From: Pseudaquabacterium inlustre
GTDB taxonomy: Bacteria > Pseudomonadota > Gammaproteobacteria > Burkholderiales > Burkholderiaceae_C
NCBI RefSeq assembly: GCF_038066595.1
Contig: NZ_JBBUTH010000010.1
Location: 62,001-126,000, forward strand
Direction: 5' to 3'
Length of the DNA: 64,000 nucleotides
Part shown: in pieces, positions 27,590 through 35,855 of the stretch
Layout: each line of letters begins with the position of its first letter
Position numbering within the stretch: the stretch's first letter is position 1
Position numbers and translations under genes: made by a program
The notes under the pieces: model-generated
Database searches by the model: none
Seen by the model: the letters and a program-made list of their open reading frames with translations, nothing else
What the model was told of the DNA's origin: nothing

Positions 27590-29893
27590 CTAGGCAAGCT
27601 GCTGGCGGATCGGCAATTGGCGTATGCGCTTGCCTGTGGCCGCGTACAGTGCGTTGCACAGCGCCGGCGCGATCGGTGGCACCCCCGGCTCGCCCACACC
27701 GCCCAGCGGCAGATCGGGGTTCGACGGCATCAGGTGCACGCGGATCTCGCGCGGGGCCTGGAACATGCGCAACAGTTCGTAATCCTGGAAGTTGCGCTGC
27801 TGCACACGTCCGTTCTGGAACGTCACTTCACCGAAGAGCGCCTGCGACAGCCCGTTGATCACCGCCCCCTCGATCTGCGAGCGCACGCGGTCGGGGTTGA
27901 CGACGGCGCCGCAGTCCACCGCCACGTCCACGCGCGGTATGCGGATCTGCCCCTTGGCGTCCACGCCCGCATGCACCACCGCCGCCACGTAGGTCACGAA
28001 GCTGTAGTGGGCGGCCAGGCCCAGCGCGGTGCCGGCCGTGCCAGGCCGGCCCCAGCCGGCCTCGGCGGTCACGCGCTCGATCACGCGGCGCAGCCGTCCG
28101 GTGTCGATGGGGTAGCGCTCGGGCGACTCGCCGTGGTTCCAGCCGTCCTGGATGGCCGCGGGGTCGATCTTGCGGTCGGGCCCCAGCAGCGCCAGCAGGT
28201 GGTCACGGTGGTCGCGCCCGGCCGCGGCGGCCAGCTCGGCAACAAAGCTCTGCGTGGCGAAGGCGTGCTGGATGTTGTTGACCGAGCGCAGCCAGCCGAT
28301 GCGCGCATGCGCTTCGGCGGCCGGGTTCTCGATGCGGATGTTCGGGATGTCGAAGGGCAGGCCGACCAGGCCCAGGCCGATCTCGATGCCGTGCAGCTGC
28401 TTCGGGTCGGGCATGAACAGCGACATGAAGGTCTGCTCGGCCGCGCGGTGCCGCCACGCGATGAGCCGGCCGTCGGCGTTGACGCCGGCCTCCAGGCGCT
28501 GGGCCGAGATGGTGTGCAGGTAGTCGTTGGCCAGGTCGTCCTCGCGCGTCCAGGTCAGCTTCACCGGCGTGCCGCCCAGGGCCTGGCTGAGCAGCGCCGC
28601 TTCCACCGCGAAGTCGGGCTTGCTCTTGCGGCCGAAGCCGCCACCCAGCAGCGTGACGTTCACCGTCACCGCTTCGAAGCCCAGCTTCAGGCGCTTGGCG
28701 ATGCGGTCGCGCGCCGCCTGCGGCGACTGCACCGGCGCCCAGCACTCGCAGCGGCCGCCACTGATGCGCGCCACCGCCACCGGCGGCTCCATTGGCACAT
28801 GCGCCAGGTGCGGCACGTGGTACTCGGCCTGCAGCTGGCGCGCGGCCACGGACAGCGCGGCGCGGGCGTCGCCCTCATTGCGCAGCAGCTTGCCGTCCTC
28901 GCTGTTGGCGGCTGCCATCAGCGTGCTGCGGTAGGCCGCCGTGTCGTAGCTGGCGTGCGGGCTGTCGCTCCACTCCACCACCAGGGCCTTGCGGCCCTCG
29001 ATGGCCGACCAGGTGTCTCGCGCCACCACGGCCACGCCACCCAGCGGCTGGAATTCCGACGGCGGTGGCGTGCCCGGCAGTTCGATCACCCGGACCACGC
29101 CCGGCACCTTCAGCGCCGCGGCGGCGTCGAAGCGCTTGACCGTGCTGCCCAGCACAGGCGGGCGCGCCACCACGGCGAACAGCATGCCGGGCAGCATGAC
29201 GTCTTGTCCGTAGAGCGCACGGCCGCTGACCATGTCGGCGCCATCGACCGACACCTTGCTCTCCTGGCCGATGTAGCGCCAGCGTTCCGGCGTCTTCAGC
29301 ACCAGCGCGGCGCGGTCGGGCACCGGCAGGGCGGCAGCGGCCTCGGCCACGGCACCGAAGGGCAGCACGCGGCCGCTCCTGGCATGCACCAGCTGGTGGT
29401 GGCGGGCGGCCACCTCCGAGGCCGGCACGCCCCACTTGGCGGCGGCCGCAGCCTCCAGCATCTGGCGTGCGGCGGCACCGCAGCGACGCATGGGACCGAA
29501 CCAGTGGCGCATGCTGCGCGAGCCATCGGTGTCCTGGTTGCCGTAGGTCTCCTCGTCACCCGGGGCCTGCCGCACCTTCACGCGCGACCAGTCGGCCTCC
29601 AGCTCGTCGGCCAGCACGCGCGGCAGGCTGGTGCGCACGCCCTGGCCCATCTCGCTGCGGTGGACCAGGATGCTCACCGTGCCGTCGCGGCCGATGGCCA
29701 CGAAGGTGGCCGGGCTGTCGCGCCAGCCGTTGGGCATGCCATCGGCGCCGAACTTGGGGGCATCCTGCGCGTGGGCGATGCGTGGCAGGCCGTCCAGGCC
29801 CACGGCCAGCAGCAGGCCGCCTGCCCCCGGCAGCAGCTGCAGCCAGCGGCGGCGGGTGAGCTGTGCGCCGCCTGTCGTCATGTCGGTGCTCAT
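27590..29893 (-). CDS. Xanthine-dehydrogenase-family molybdopterin-binding subunit (IorB-like)
   Basis: Large subunit, 767 residues, of a molybdenum hydroxylase of the isoquinoline 1-oxidoreductase type, probably an aldehyde or N-heterocycle dehydrogenase. A twin-arginine signal (RRRWLQLLPGAGG) indicates export of the folded enzyme to the periplasm. The duplicated aldehyde-oxidase-type fold is visible, with GGGFGRKSKPDFAVEAALLS (cofactor loop) and GGVGEPGVPPIAPAL near the C-terminus, where the Glu is the expected catalytic residue. The start overlaps the small subunit's stop (ATGA). The frame is open far beyond the start, but there it is a shadow of the small subunit. Substrate inferred as the aldehyde made by the neighbouring alcohol dehydrogenase. 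Confidence 0.9.
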   Translation of the reverse strand: MSTDMTTGGAQLTRRRWLQLLPGAGGLLLAVGLDGLPRIAHAQDAPKFGADGMPNGWRDSPATFVAIGRDGTVSILVHRSEMGQGVRTSLPRVLADELEADWSRVKVRQAPGDEETYGNQDTDGSRSMRHWFGPMRRCGAAARQMLEAAAAAKWGVPASEVAARHHQLVHARSGRVLPFGAVAEAAAALPVPDRAALVLKTPERWRYIGQESKVSVDGADMVSGRALYGQDVMLPGMLFAVVARPPVLGSTVKRFDAAAALKVPGVVRVIELPGTPPPSEFQPLGGVAVVARDTWSAIEGRKALVVEWSDSPHASYDTAAYRSTLMAAANSEDGKLLRNEGDARAALSVAARQLQAEYHVPHLAHVPMEPPVAVARISGGRCECWAPVQSPQAARDRIAKRLKLGFEAVTVNVTLLGGGFGRKSKPDFAVEAALLSQALGGTPVKLTWTREDDLANDYLHTISAQRLEAGVNADGRLIAWRHRAAEQTFMSLFMPDPKQLHGIEIGLGLVGLPFDIPNIRIENPAAEAHARIGWLRSVNNIQHAFATQSFVAELAAAAGRDHRDHLLALLGPDRKIDPAAIQDGWNHGESPERYPIDTGRLRRVIERVTAEAGWGRPGTAGTALGLAAHYSFVTYVAAVVHAGVDAKGQIRIPRVDVAVDCGAVVNPDRVRSQIEGAVINGLSQALFGEVTFQNGRVQQRNFQDYELLRMFQAPREIRVHLMPSNPDLPLGGVGEPGVPPIAPALCNALYAATGKRIRQLPIRQQLA

Positions 29894-30360
29894 GCCTTGC
29901 CTCCGGCGGACTGTCCGGCAGCCTGGTGAATGGCCGCCCGGATGCGGGTGTAGGTGCCGCAGCGGCACAGGTTGCCGCTCATGGCCTGGTCGATCTCGGC
30001 GTCGCTGGGCCTGGCGCGGCTTTTCAGCAGCGCGGCGGCGCTCATCAGCTGGCCGCTCTGGCAGAAGCCGCACTGGGCCACGCCGTGGGCCTGCCAGGCC
30101 TGCTGCAGCTGGCGGCCCACGGGCAGGGCCGCCAGGCCCTCGACCGTGGTGACGCGCTTGCCCGCCACGGCCGACAGCGGCGTGGTGCAGGCGCGCACGG
30201 CCGTGCCGTCCAGGTGCACGGTGCAGGCCCCGCAGGCGCCGATGCCGCAGGCGTACTTGGTGCCGGTGGCGCCCAGCCGGTCGCGCAGCGCCCACAGCAG
30301 CGGCATCTCGGGCGCGGCATCCAGCTGCACCGGTTTGCCATTGAGATGAAAACTCGTCAT
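29890..30360 (-). CDS. (2Fe-2S)-binding subunit of molybdenum hydroxylase (IorA-like)
   Basis: A 156-residue electron-transfer subunit with two [2Fe-2S] clusters: a plant-ferredoxin-type site CGIGACGAC (C38, C43, C46) plus C58, and a helical site with CGFCQSGQ and NLCRCGTYTRIR. It passes electrons from the molybdenum centre to an external acceptor. It sits 19 bp after the PQQ dehydrogenase stop and overlaps the large subunit by 4 bp, so the two subunits are coupled. No cytochrome c subunit, present in some relatives, follows. Confidence 0.94.
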   Translation of the reverse strand: MTSFHLNGKPVQLDAAPEMPLLWALRDRLGATGTKYACGIGACGACTVHLDGTAVRACTTPLSAVAGKRVTTVEGLAALPVGRQLQQAWQAHGVAQCGFCQSGQLMSAAALLKSRARPSDAEIDQAMSGNLCRCGTYTRIRAAIHQAAGQSAGGKA

Positions 30361-30379
30361 CGCGTCGGTCCTCCGGGGT

Positions 30380-32128
30380 TCAGCGGGCCAATTTGTAGAC
30401 CATCAGGTTGCCGCCTTGCGGCACCGTGGTGGTGGTCTTGAACAGGCTGTTGAAGGCGCCCTGCATGCGCTCGGCGTCCACGCCCCAGCCGCTCTGCACG
30501 GCGATGTACTGCTCGCCATCCACCTCGTAGCTGCTGGGCACGCCGGTCACGCCCGAGGGGGTGGCGGTTTCCCACAGCGTCTTGCCGGTGCGGGCGTCGA
30601 AGGCGCGGAACTTCCGGTCGTTGGTGCCACCGGCGAACACCAGGTTGCCACCGGTGGTCATGAGTGGCGCCCACAGGAAGGTGTTGAACTTGGTGCTCCA
30701 GGCCAGTTTGCCGGTCTTCATGTCCCAGGCCTGGATCTCGCCGATGCTCTGGTCGGGCTTGGGCACCCGCACGTTGTTCAGGATGCCTTCGAGCGGGAAG
30801 CCGATCCACAGCTCGCCCGGCTTGTACTTCTCGCTCTGCCCGGCCGGCAGGTTGGAGCACAGGTTGTTGTTGGCCGGCACGTAGAACAGGCCGGTGTCGG
30901 GGTTGTAGGCTTCGGGTGTCCAGTCCTTGCCGCCCCACAGGCTGGGGCAGTAGTCGGCCCCCTTGCCGATGGCCGGCTTGCGCGTCATGTCGTAGCTGGG
31001 GCGGCCGGTGTTCTTGTCCAGGCCGGTGAACACGTTGTTGTTCACATAGGGCCAGCCGTCCACGAACTTCAGCTTGCCGCCATCGCGCTCCAGCACCCAC
31101 AGGTAGCCGTTTCGCCCCGCGTGCACCGCGGCCTGGATCTTGCGGCCCTTGAACTCGGTGTCGAACAGCAGCGGGGGCGAGACCTCGTCCCAGTCCCAGC
31201 TGTCGTTCCAGGTGTACTGGTGGTGGCCGGTGATCTTGCCGGTGTCCACGTCCAGTGCCACGGTGGAGCTGGTGTAGAGGTTGTCACCCTTGCGGCTGTC
31301 GGGCGTCCAAGGCGCCGGGTTGCCGGTGCCCCAGTAGGCCACGTTGCGCTGCGCGTCGTAGGTGCCGGTGATCCAGATGCTGCCGCCGCCGGTCTTGTAG
31401 CTGCCGTTGTCGGGCCAGGTGTCACCACCGGGCTCGTTGGGCGCGGGCACGGTGTAGGTGCGCCAGGCCTGGGCGCCGGTCTCGGCGTCGTAGGCGGCCA
31501 CGAAGCCGCGCACGCCGAACTCGCCGCCCGAGCTGCCGACCATGATCTTGCCCTTGGCGGCCAGCGGCGCCAGCGTCATGTAGTAGCCGGTCTTCCAGTT
31601 CTCCACCGGCTTCTCCCACAGCACCTTGCCGGTCTTGGCGTCCAGCGCCACCAGCATGCAGTCCAGCGTGGCGAAATACAGCTTGTCGCCATACAGCGCC
31701 ACGCCGCGGTTGGTGGGGTGCAGCTGGGTCAGCTCGGCCGGCAGCGACTTCTTGTAGCGCCACAGCTCGGCGCCGGTCTTGGCGTCCAGCGCCACGATCT
31801 GGCTGCCCGGCGTGGTGATGTACATGTAGCCGCCGTTGACCATCGGCGGGCTCTGGTGGCCTTCCACCTGGCCGGTGGTGAAGGCCCAGGCCAGCTGCAG
31901 CTGGCCCACGTTGTCGCTGTTCACCTGTTTGAGCGGGCTGTAGCCCCAGCCGCCGTAGTTGGCGCGGTACTGCAGCCAGTTGCCGGGCTCGGGGTTGGCC
32001 AGGCGCGCATCGGTCACGCTGGGGTAGGGCCGGGCGCCCTGGGCCAGCGCAGAGCCGGCCAGCGTGGCGGCCGCCAGTGCGGTGGCCAGCAGCGGCAGGG
32101 TCAGACGAGGGGTGCTCGAACGGGTCAT
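30380..32128 (-). CDS. PQQ-dependent alcohol dehydrogenase with lanthanide-type signature
   Basis: Periplasmic eight-bladed quinoprotein of 582 residues with a Sec signal peptide (cleavage near AQG, ~30). Metal and PQQ ligands match the methanol/ethanol dehydrogenase family: E203 (GGEFGVRG), N270 (GTGNPAPW) and catalytic D312. The residue two positions on is also Asp (WDWD, D314); in known enzymes this marks lanthanide-dependent XoxF/PedH-type proteins, whereas calcium enzymes have Ala, Ser or Thr. The vicinal Cys-Cys pair usual near residue ~135 is missing (ELTQLHP there). No cytochrome c domain is fused. AGGAGA precedes the ATG at 32128. It follows a Rieske gene and precedes the molybdenum dehydrogenase. 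Confidence 0.92.
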   Translation of the reverse strand: MTRSSTPRLTLPLLATALAAATLAGSALAQGARPYPSVTDARLANPEPGNWLQYRANYGGWGYSPLKQVNSDNVGQLQLAWAFTTGQVEGHQSPPMVNGGYMYITTPGSQIVALDAKTGAELWRYKKSLPAELTQLHPTNRGVALYGDKLYFATLDCMLVALDAKTGKVLWEKPVENWKTGYYMTLAPLAAKGKIMVGSSGGEFGVRGFVAAYDAETGAQAWRTYTVPAPNEPGGDTWPDNGSYKTGGGSIWITGTYDAQRNVAYWGTGNPAPWTPDSRKGDNLYTSSTVALDVDTGKITGHHQYTWNDSWDWDEVSPPLLFDTEFKGRKIQAAVHAGRNGYLWVLERDGGKLKFVDGWPYVNNNVFTGLDKNTGRPSYDMTRKPAIGKGADYCPSLWGGKDWTPEAYNPDTGLFYVPANNNLCSNLPAGQSEKYKPGELWIGFPLEGILNNVRVPKPDQSIGEIQAWDMKTGKLAWSTKFNTFLWAPLMTTGGNLVFAGGTNDRKFRAFDARTGKTLWETATPSGVTGVPSSYEVDGEQYIAVQSGWGVDAERMQGAFNSLFKTTTTVPQGGNLMVYKLAR

Positions 32129-32216
32129 GGGTCGGTCTCCTGGGCTTGTGGGTCTGGGGAAAGCAGCGTGGTCATGCGCCACGCATCGGGGAACGTCTGT
32201 CGGGCCGCGAAGCGGC

Positions 32217-32819
32217 TCAGGCCTTGTGGCCACCCGGCGGCTGCGTGAACCCGCCAGCCACGATCAGGCGACCGCCTTCCACGCGCAACGGCAGCGCGGG
32301 CAGCGGGCGCGGCGCTGGGCCGGCCACCACCGCGGCGCCTTGCGCCGGCTGGAACTGCGAGAAGTGGCAGAAGCACAGCAGGGTCTTCTCCTGCTCGCGC
32401 CAGGCGCTGACATCGCAGCCCTGGTGCGTGCACACCGATGAATAGGCCATCACGCCATCGGCGGCTCGCCGGGCCGTCTCGGCGTCCAGCGCCACGGCGT
32501 CCAGGCGCACCAGCAGCACGCGGTTCAGGCGAGACTGGTCGCGCAGCTTCATCGTCTTGGGATCACAGGGCCAGGCCTGCTGCTGCTTGGCATTGGGTTT
32601 CAGATCGGCCACGGTCAGCGGCACGGGCTTGTCGGCATCCACCGACACCAGCCAGTCGCCCGGCTGCGGGCCTTGTTCGGCCGACCAGGCCTCGGCACTG
32701 GCCAGGCCACTGGTGGCCAGTGCGCCGCAGGCCAGGCGTTGCAGCGCGGCGCGGCGGCCGGCATCGCAGCCGGCGCAGGGCGCGGCGGGCGTTGGGGCAG
32801 GGGAGTCGTTGGGCATCAT
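32217..32819 (-). CDS. Rieske [2Fe-2S] protein, probable electron carrier for the PQQ dehydrogenase
   Basis: A 200-residue protein with an N-terminal twin-Arg-like signal (GRRAALQRLACGALATSG) and a full Rieske site: C130-T-H132-QG-C135 and C149-F-C151-H152, where C130, H132, C149 and H152 bind the cluster and C135/C151 can form the stabilising disulfide. It resembles the bc1-type iron-sulfur protein but stands without cytochrome b or c1 genes. Its place just ahead of the PQQ dehydrogenase suggests it accepts electrons there. A cysteine pair at residues 15 and 18 of the leader is unexplained. Confidence 0.88.
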   Translation of the reverse strand: MMPNDSPAPTPAAPCAGCDAGRRAALQRLACGALATSGLASAEAWSAEQGPQPGDWLVSVDADKPVPLTVADLKPNAKQQQAWPCDPKTMKLRDQSRLNRVLLVRLDAVALDAETARRAADGVMAYSSVCTHQGCDVSAWREQEKTLLCFCHFSQFQPAQGAAVVAGPAPRPLPALPLRVEGGRLIVAGGFTQPPGGHKA

Positions 32820-33350
32820 GGCGGACAGGTGACGGATGACGGGTGAAGACGGGGCACGGCCTGGCGCTCGGCAGCCGGCGGCAGCGGATCAGGCAGGCGC
32901 AGGCAAGCTCACGCCGGCAGCGCGGCGGCGGCCGTGCCGGTGGGCTGGAATCAAGGGGATGACACCGCGCAGCGCGCGATGCAGTCGCTCAACCGCAGCG
33001 TTGGGGAGGTGCACGCCAGCGTGGCGCGAGATGGGCAACCCTGGCCGCTGGCGGCGGCGCGCAGTGCAGGGCGGGCGGGGCAAGGCGGTACAACATGGCG
33101 TCTCCTGGCGGGCACCGCCCCGGCGTGCATGGCACCGGGGCTGGCGTGGCAGGCATCAGCGCAGGATGCGTGCCAGGCGCCGGGTCAGGGATTGCCCGGG
33201 CGCTGGCGGGCGCTGTTGGCCCCGCAATGCGTCATTGCGCCAGTGCTGTGGGCCGGGCGTGCGACGGACGTCTCAGCGACGCCAGGCCAATTGGGACGCC
33301 TGCTTCACAGGGCGCAGGCTGGGACAGCGGCCAAGCCGCCTGCCGGCGCA
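32820..33350. other. 531-bp intergenic region, no supported gene
   Basis: Between the Rieske start and the end of the lipase gene. Several open frames cross it on both strands, but they are low-complexity (Arg/Gly/Ala) and show no domain. It must hold the promoter of the minus-strand Rieske/PQQ/molybdenum operon. I looked for a sigma-54 (-24/-12) element reading leftwards and found only a near miss (CCGGCG-N5-TTGCC at about 32901-32916) with spacing one base short. Confidence 0.5.
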
Positions 33351-34310
33351 TCAGCGATCCGTCGCGCCATCTTGAGCAGCATCCAGCGCCTGCAGCAGCG
33401 CGGCCCACGGCGCCGGATGCGCGGCCATGTGCACATGCGGCACGCCCGCCAGATGCACGTTGCGCGCACCGGGCAAGGTGGCGCTGCTGGCGGGGAACAC
33501 GATGTTGTCGCAGTGGCTGTGAAAGCAGGTGAAGCCCGCGTGACCGGCCGCGCCGTGGGCCTGCTCCAGCGCCTGCAGATGGCGCAACCAGGGGCTGCCC
33601 AGGCGCATCTGCACCCCGTTGCGGCTGAAGGCCCAGCGCGCCAGCCAGGTGCCGTGGTGCGGCGTGCCGAGCGTCAGCACCGCACCCACGCGCCCAGCGT
33701 GGCCGGGCTGGGCGCGCCAGCGGCGCAGCACCAGGCCACCCATGCTGTGCGCCACCACCACCGGGGCCCGGCCGGTGTGTGCCTGCAGGCGCTGCACGGC
33801 AGCCTCGATCACCGGCAGCATGTCGTCGATGGAGCCGAACACCGGCGCCAGATTCACCGCGATGAAGGGCACGTTGCGCTGGCGCAGCCGCAGCAGCCAG
33901 GGCCGCCACAGCCCGCGGTTGCAGACAAAGCCATGCACCAGCAGCACGCCGGTGCGGCCCTGCGCATCGGCGGGCAGATGATCGGCCGGCGCGTTGCTGC
34001 GCCAGGGCTGGCGCCACAGGAAGACCACCGGCGCGGCCAGTGATTCGGTCAGCCAGGCGTGCAGCAATTGCCCGGTGGTGGCGGGGGGTGTGGCGTTACG
34101 GCGGTTGATGGCGGTGGCCAGCATGAACTCGATGCCCAGCACGAAGGCGTGCCCGAGGAGCAGCAGGGTGAACAGCGACCACCGCGCGGGGCTTGGGCCG
34201 AATATCTGTACGGCGGCCAGGCAGACCAGCAGCGCCACGGCCCAGGCCAGGCTGATGGCGCGCTGCAGCCGGGCGAGCGTGGGGTTGGCGATCGGCATTG
34301 GCGGGGTCAT
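33351..34310 (-). CDS. Membrane-anchored alpha/beta hydrolase (lipase/acyltransferase-like)
   Basis: A 319-residue hydrolase with two N-terminal membrane segments (~16-65) that probably anchor it in the inner membrane. The catalytic domain follows, with the oxyanion motif LLVHGFVCNRG (~123), the nucleophile elbow AHSMGGL (Ser ~190) and a late His (PHVHMAAHP). The layout resembles triacylglycerol lipase-type proteins that act on lipid esters. It is a single gene next to a decayed DUF1016 gene. The start ATG at 34310 lacks a strong ribosome site, and a second ATG five codons later is possible. Confidence 0.82.
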   Translation of the reverse strand: MTPPMPIANPTLARLQRAISLAWAVALLVCLAAVQIFGPSPARWSLFTLLLLGHAFVLGIEFMLATAINRRNATPPATTGQLLHAWLTESLAAPVVFLWRQPWRSNAPADHLPADAQGRTGVLLVHGFVCNRGLWRPWLLRLRQRNVPFIAVNLAPVFGSIDDMLPVIEAAVQRLQAHTGRAPVVVAHSMGGLVLRRWRAQPGHAGRVGAVLTLGTPHHGTWLARWAFSRNGVQMRLGSPWLRHLQALEQAHGAAGHAGFTCFHSHCDNIVFPASSATLPGARNVHLAGVPHVHMAAHPAPWAALLQALDAAQDGATDR

Positions 34311-34375
34311 GGCGGTGGAGCGAAAGCTGCGGCACTACCCCGTCAGCGCATCCGCCATCATCTCCGCCTGCCGGA

Positions 34376-34531
34376 TCAATGGTGCGGACACTGCCCTTGT
34401 CGCTTGAACCGCTCTATCGAACGCGAAGGTACGCAGCGGCGAATGAAGAGTTCGCTCAGGTCTTCAATGGTGAAGCGCCGGAACCCGGTAGGGATGTCTT
34501 CACCGAGTGCGTCAACCGACCGATCAGTCAT
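34376..34531 (-). CDS. Small hypothetical protein (51 residues) overlapping the DUF1016 relic
   Basis: An ATG at 34531 overlaps the stop of the DUF1016 relic (ATGACTGA) and opens a 51-residue frame beginning MTDRSVDALGEDIPTGFRRF and ending with a basic tail. Its amino-acid balance (Asp, Glu, Ile, Phe, Leu) looks like true coding rather than a GC-rich shadow, and the overlap suggests former translational coupling. It may be the truncated start of a once longer partner gene. No family recognised. Confidence 0.35.
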   Translation of the reverse strand: MTDRSVDALGEDIPTGFRRFTIEDLSELFIRRCVPSRSIERFKRQGQCPHH

Positions 34532-35694
34532 CGTCGCTCCCATGGCTGCTGTGACTCAACCTCGCCTGTGCCTCCACCAACGCCCGGTGCAACCTCTCCC
34601 GCAGCACCTCTGGCGGCGGCAATTGCAGCCAGTACTCGGCCACGTGGACCTGGTCCCTTTGCAGGTCCATCAGTTCCACAAGCTCCGGGTCCTTGTCGCT
34701 GCACAGGATGATGGCAATGGGCGCGTTCTCGCCGGGCTGCTGCTCGTGTTTGGCCAGCCATTTGAGGTACAGCTCCACCTGGCCCTTGTGCTCAGGCCTG
34801 AACTCGCCCAGCTTCAACTCGATCATCACCAGGCGGCGCAGGCGGCGGTGGAAGAACAGCAGGTCGATGTAGAAATCGTGCCCGCCTACCTGGATGCGCC
34901 TTTGCCGGCCCATGAAGGCGAAGTCACTGCCCAGTTCCAGGATGAACCGGTCCAACTCAGCCAGGATGGCGGCTTCCAGGTCCTTCTCGGTGAAGCCGTC
35001 CTTCAGATCCAGAAAGTCCAGCAGGTAGGGGTCTTTCAGAAACAGTGCCGGGCTGGGGTTGACACTCGCGCCCTGGCCCAGTTGCGCCAACTCTTGCCGG
35101 ACGGCGGCCTCGGGCTGCCTGGCAATGGCCGTGCGCTCGAACAGCAGGCCGTCGATGCGCTCGCGCAGCGTGCGCACCGACCAGCGCGACTGGGCGCACA
35201 GGCCGGTGTAGAACTCGCGCCGCGTGGGGTCGTCGATCTTGATCAGCTCGACAAAGTGCGACCAGCTCAATTGTTGCGACAGCGTCGCAACTTTCTGATC
35301 GTCGGGCAGGGCATCGAATAACCTGGCCATGCGCGTCAGGCCCGAGTGGCTGAAGCCGCTGCCGTAGTCACGAGTCAGGCGCTCGGCCAGGGCCTTGAGC
35401 ACGCCGGCCCCATAGGCGGCACGCTGCGCCCTGCAGCACCTGGGTGCGGATGAGCTTGCCAACCTGCCAGTAGGTGAGCACCAGCGCCTGGTTCACCTGG
35501 GTGAGGACCTGGGCGCGCGCGTTCCACACGTTGGCGGATGTCCTGGTACAGCGCGTCCACGGTCGGCTCGGCGGCGCCGCCCGCGTCAGCGGTCAGCCCA
35601 GGGGTCAGACGCTTGCGGCCCACAACTGTCCCCTGGCCGGATTCATGCGTTCCAGCAGTTCTTCGTGGGCAGACTTGTCAGCCTTCGGGCGGGC
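34524..35694 (-). pseudogene. Frameshifted DUF1016 / YhcG-family nuclease gene
   Basis: The C-terminal ~300 residues are intact in one frame: DUF1016 (LSQQLSWSHFVELIKIDD) and nuclease core (FYIDLLFFHRRLRRLVMIELKLGEF). The N-terminal part is spread over other frames. VDALYQDIRQRVERAR ends near 35511-35521 in a GC dinucleotide run; the expected continuation ALVLTYWQVGKLIRTQVLQG is in a second frame; and RAAYGAGVLKALAERL resumes in a third near 35422-35432. A plausible original start is MARPKADKSAHEELLERM at 35694, which also ends in an early stop. Either a true pseudogene or clustered sequencing errors; two to three shifts make decay more likely. Confidence 0.8.
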
Positions 35695-35796
35695 CATGGT
35701 GGCGAAAACTCCAGGGTGGGTACGGGGAACGGCCTCGCATTGCGGGCGAATCGTACCTTCCCGATACCTGCCAGTCAGTGCCGCCACGCCCCCAAA

Positions 35797-35850
35797 CTCC
35801 AGCCCCGGCAGGGTGCCCTGCCGCCGCCACTCATCCTGCAGTCGGATCGT
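35797..35850 (-). pseudogene. Relic of a Baeyer-Villiger monooxygenase C-terminus
   Basis: Read leftwards, this segment encodes IRLQDEWRRQGTLPGL, nearly identical to the last residues of the intact monooxygenase at 38493-40367 (IRLLDEWRRQGTLPGL). The DNA over about 34 bp is almost identical too (near 35804-35837 against 38531-38564). It sits only a few bases past the esterase stop and has no upstream monooxygenase sequence. The rest of a second gene copy was probably lost by deletion or recombination. Confidence 0.6.
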
Positions 35851-35855
35851 GCAGA

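Noticed and set aside
32895..32920. Sigma-54 promoter for the Rieske/PQQ operon
   Set aside because: The best leftward match (CCGGCG-N5-TTGCC) has 9 rather than 10 bases between the GG and GC elements, so it is not reported as a promoter.
32836..33375. Plus-strand open frame of 179 codons in the intergenic region
   Set aside because: Arg/Gly/Ala-rich, no ribosome site, no domain; not distinguishable from GC-rich noise.
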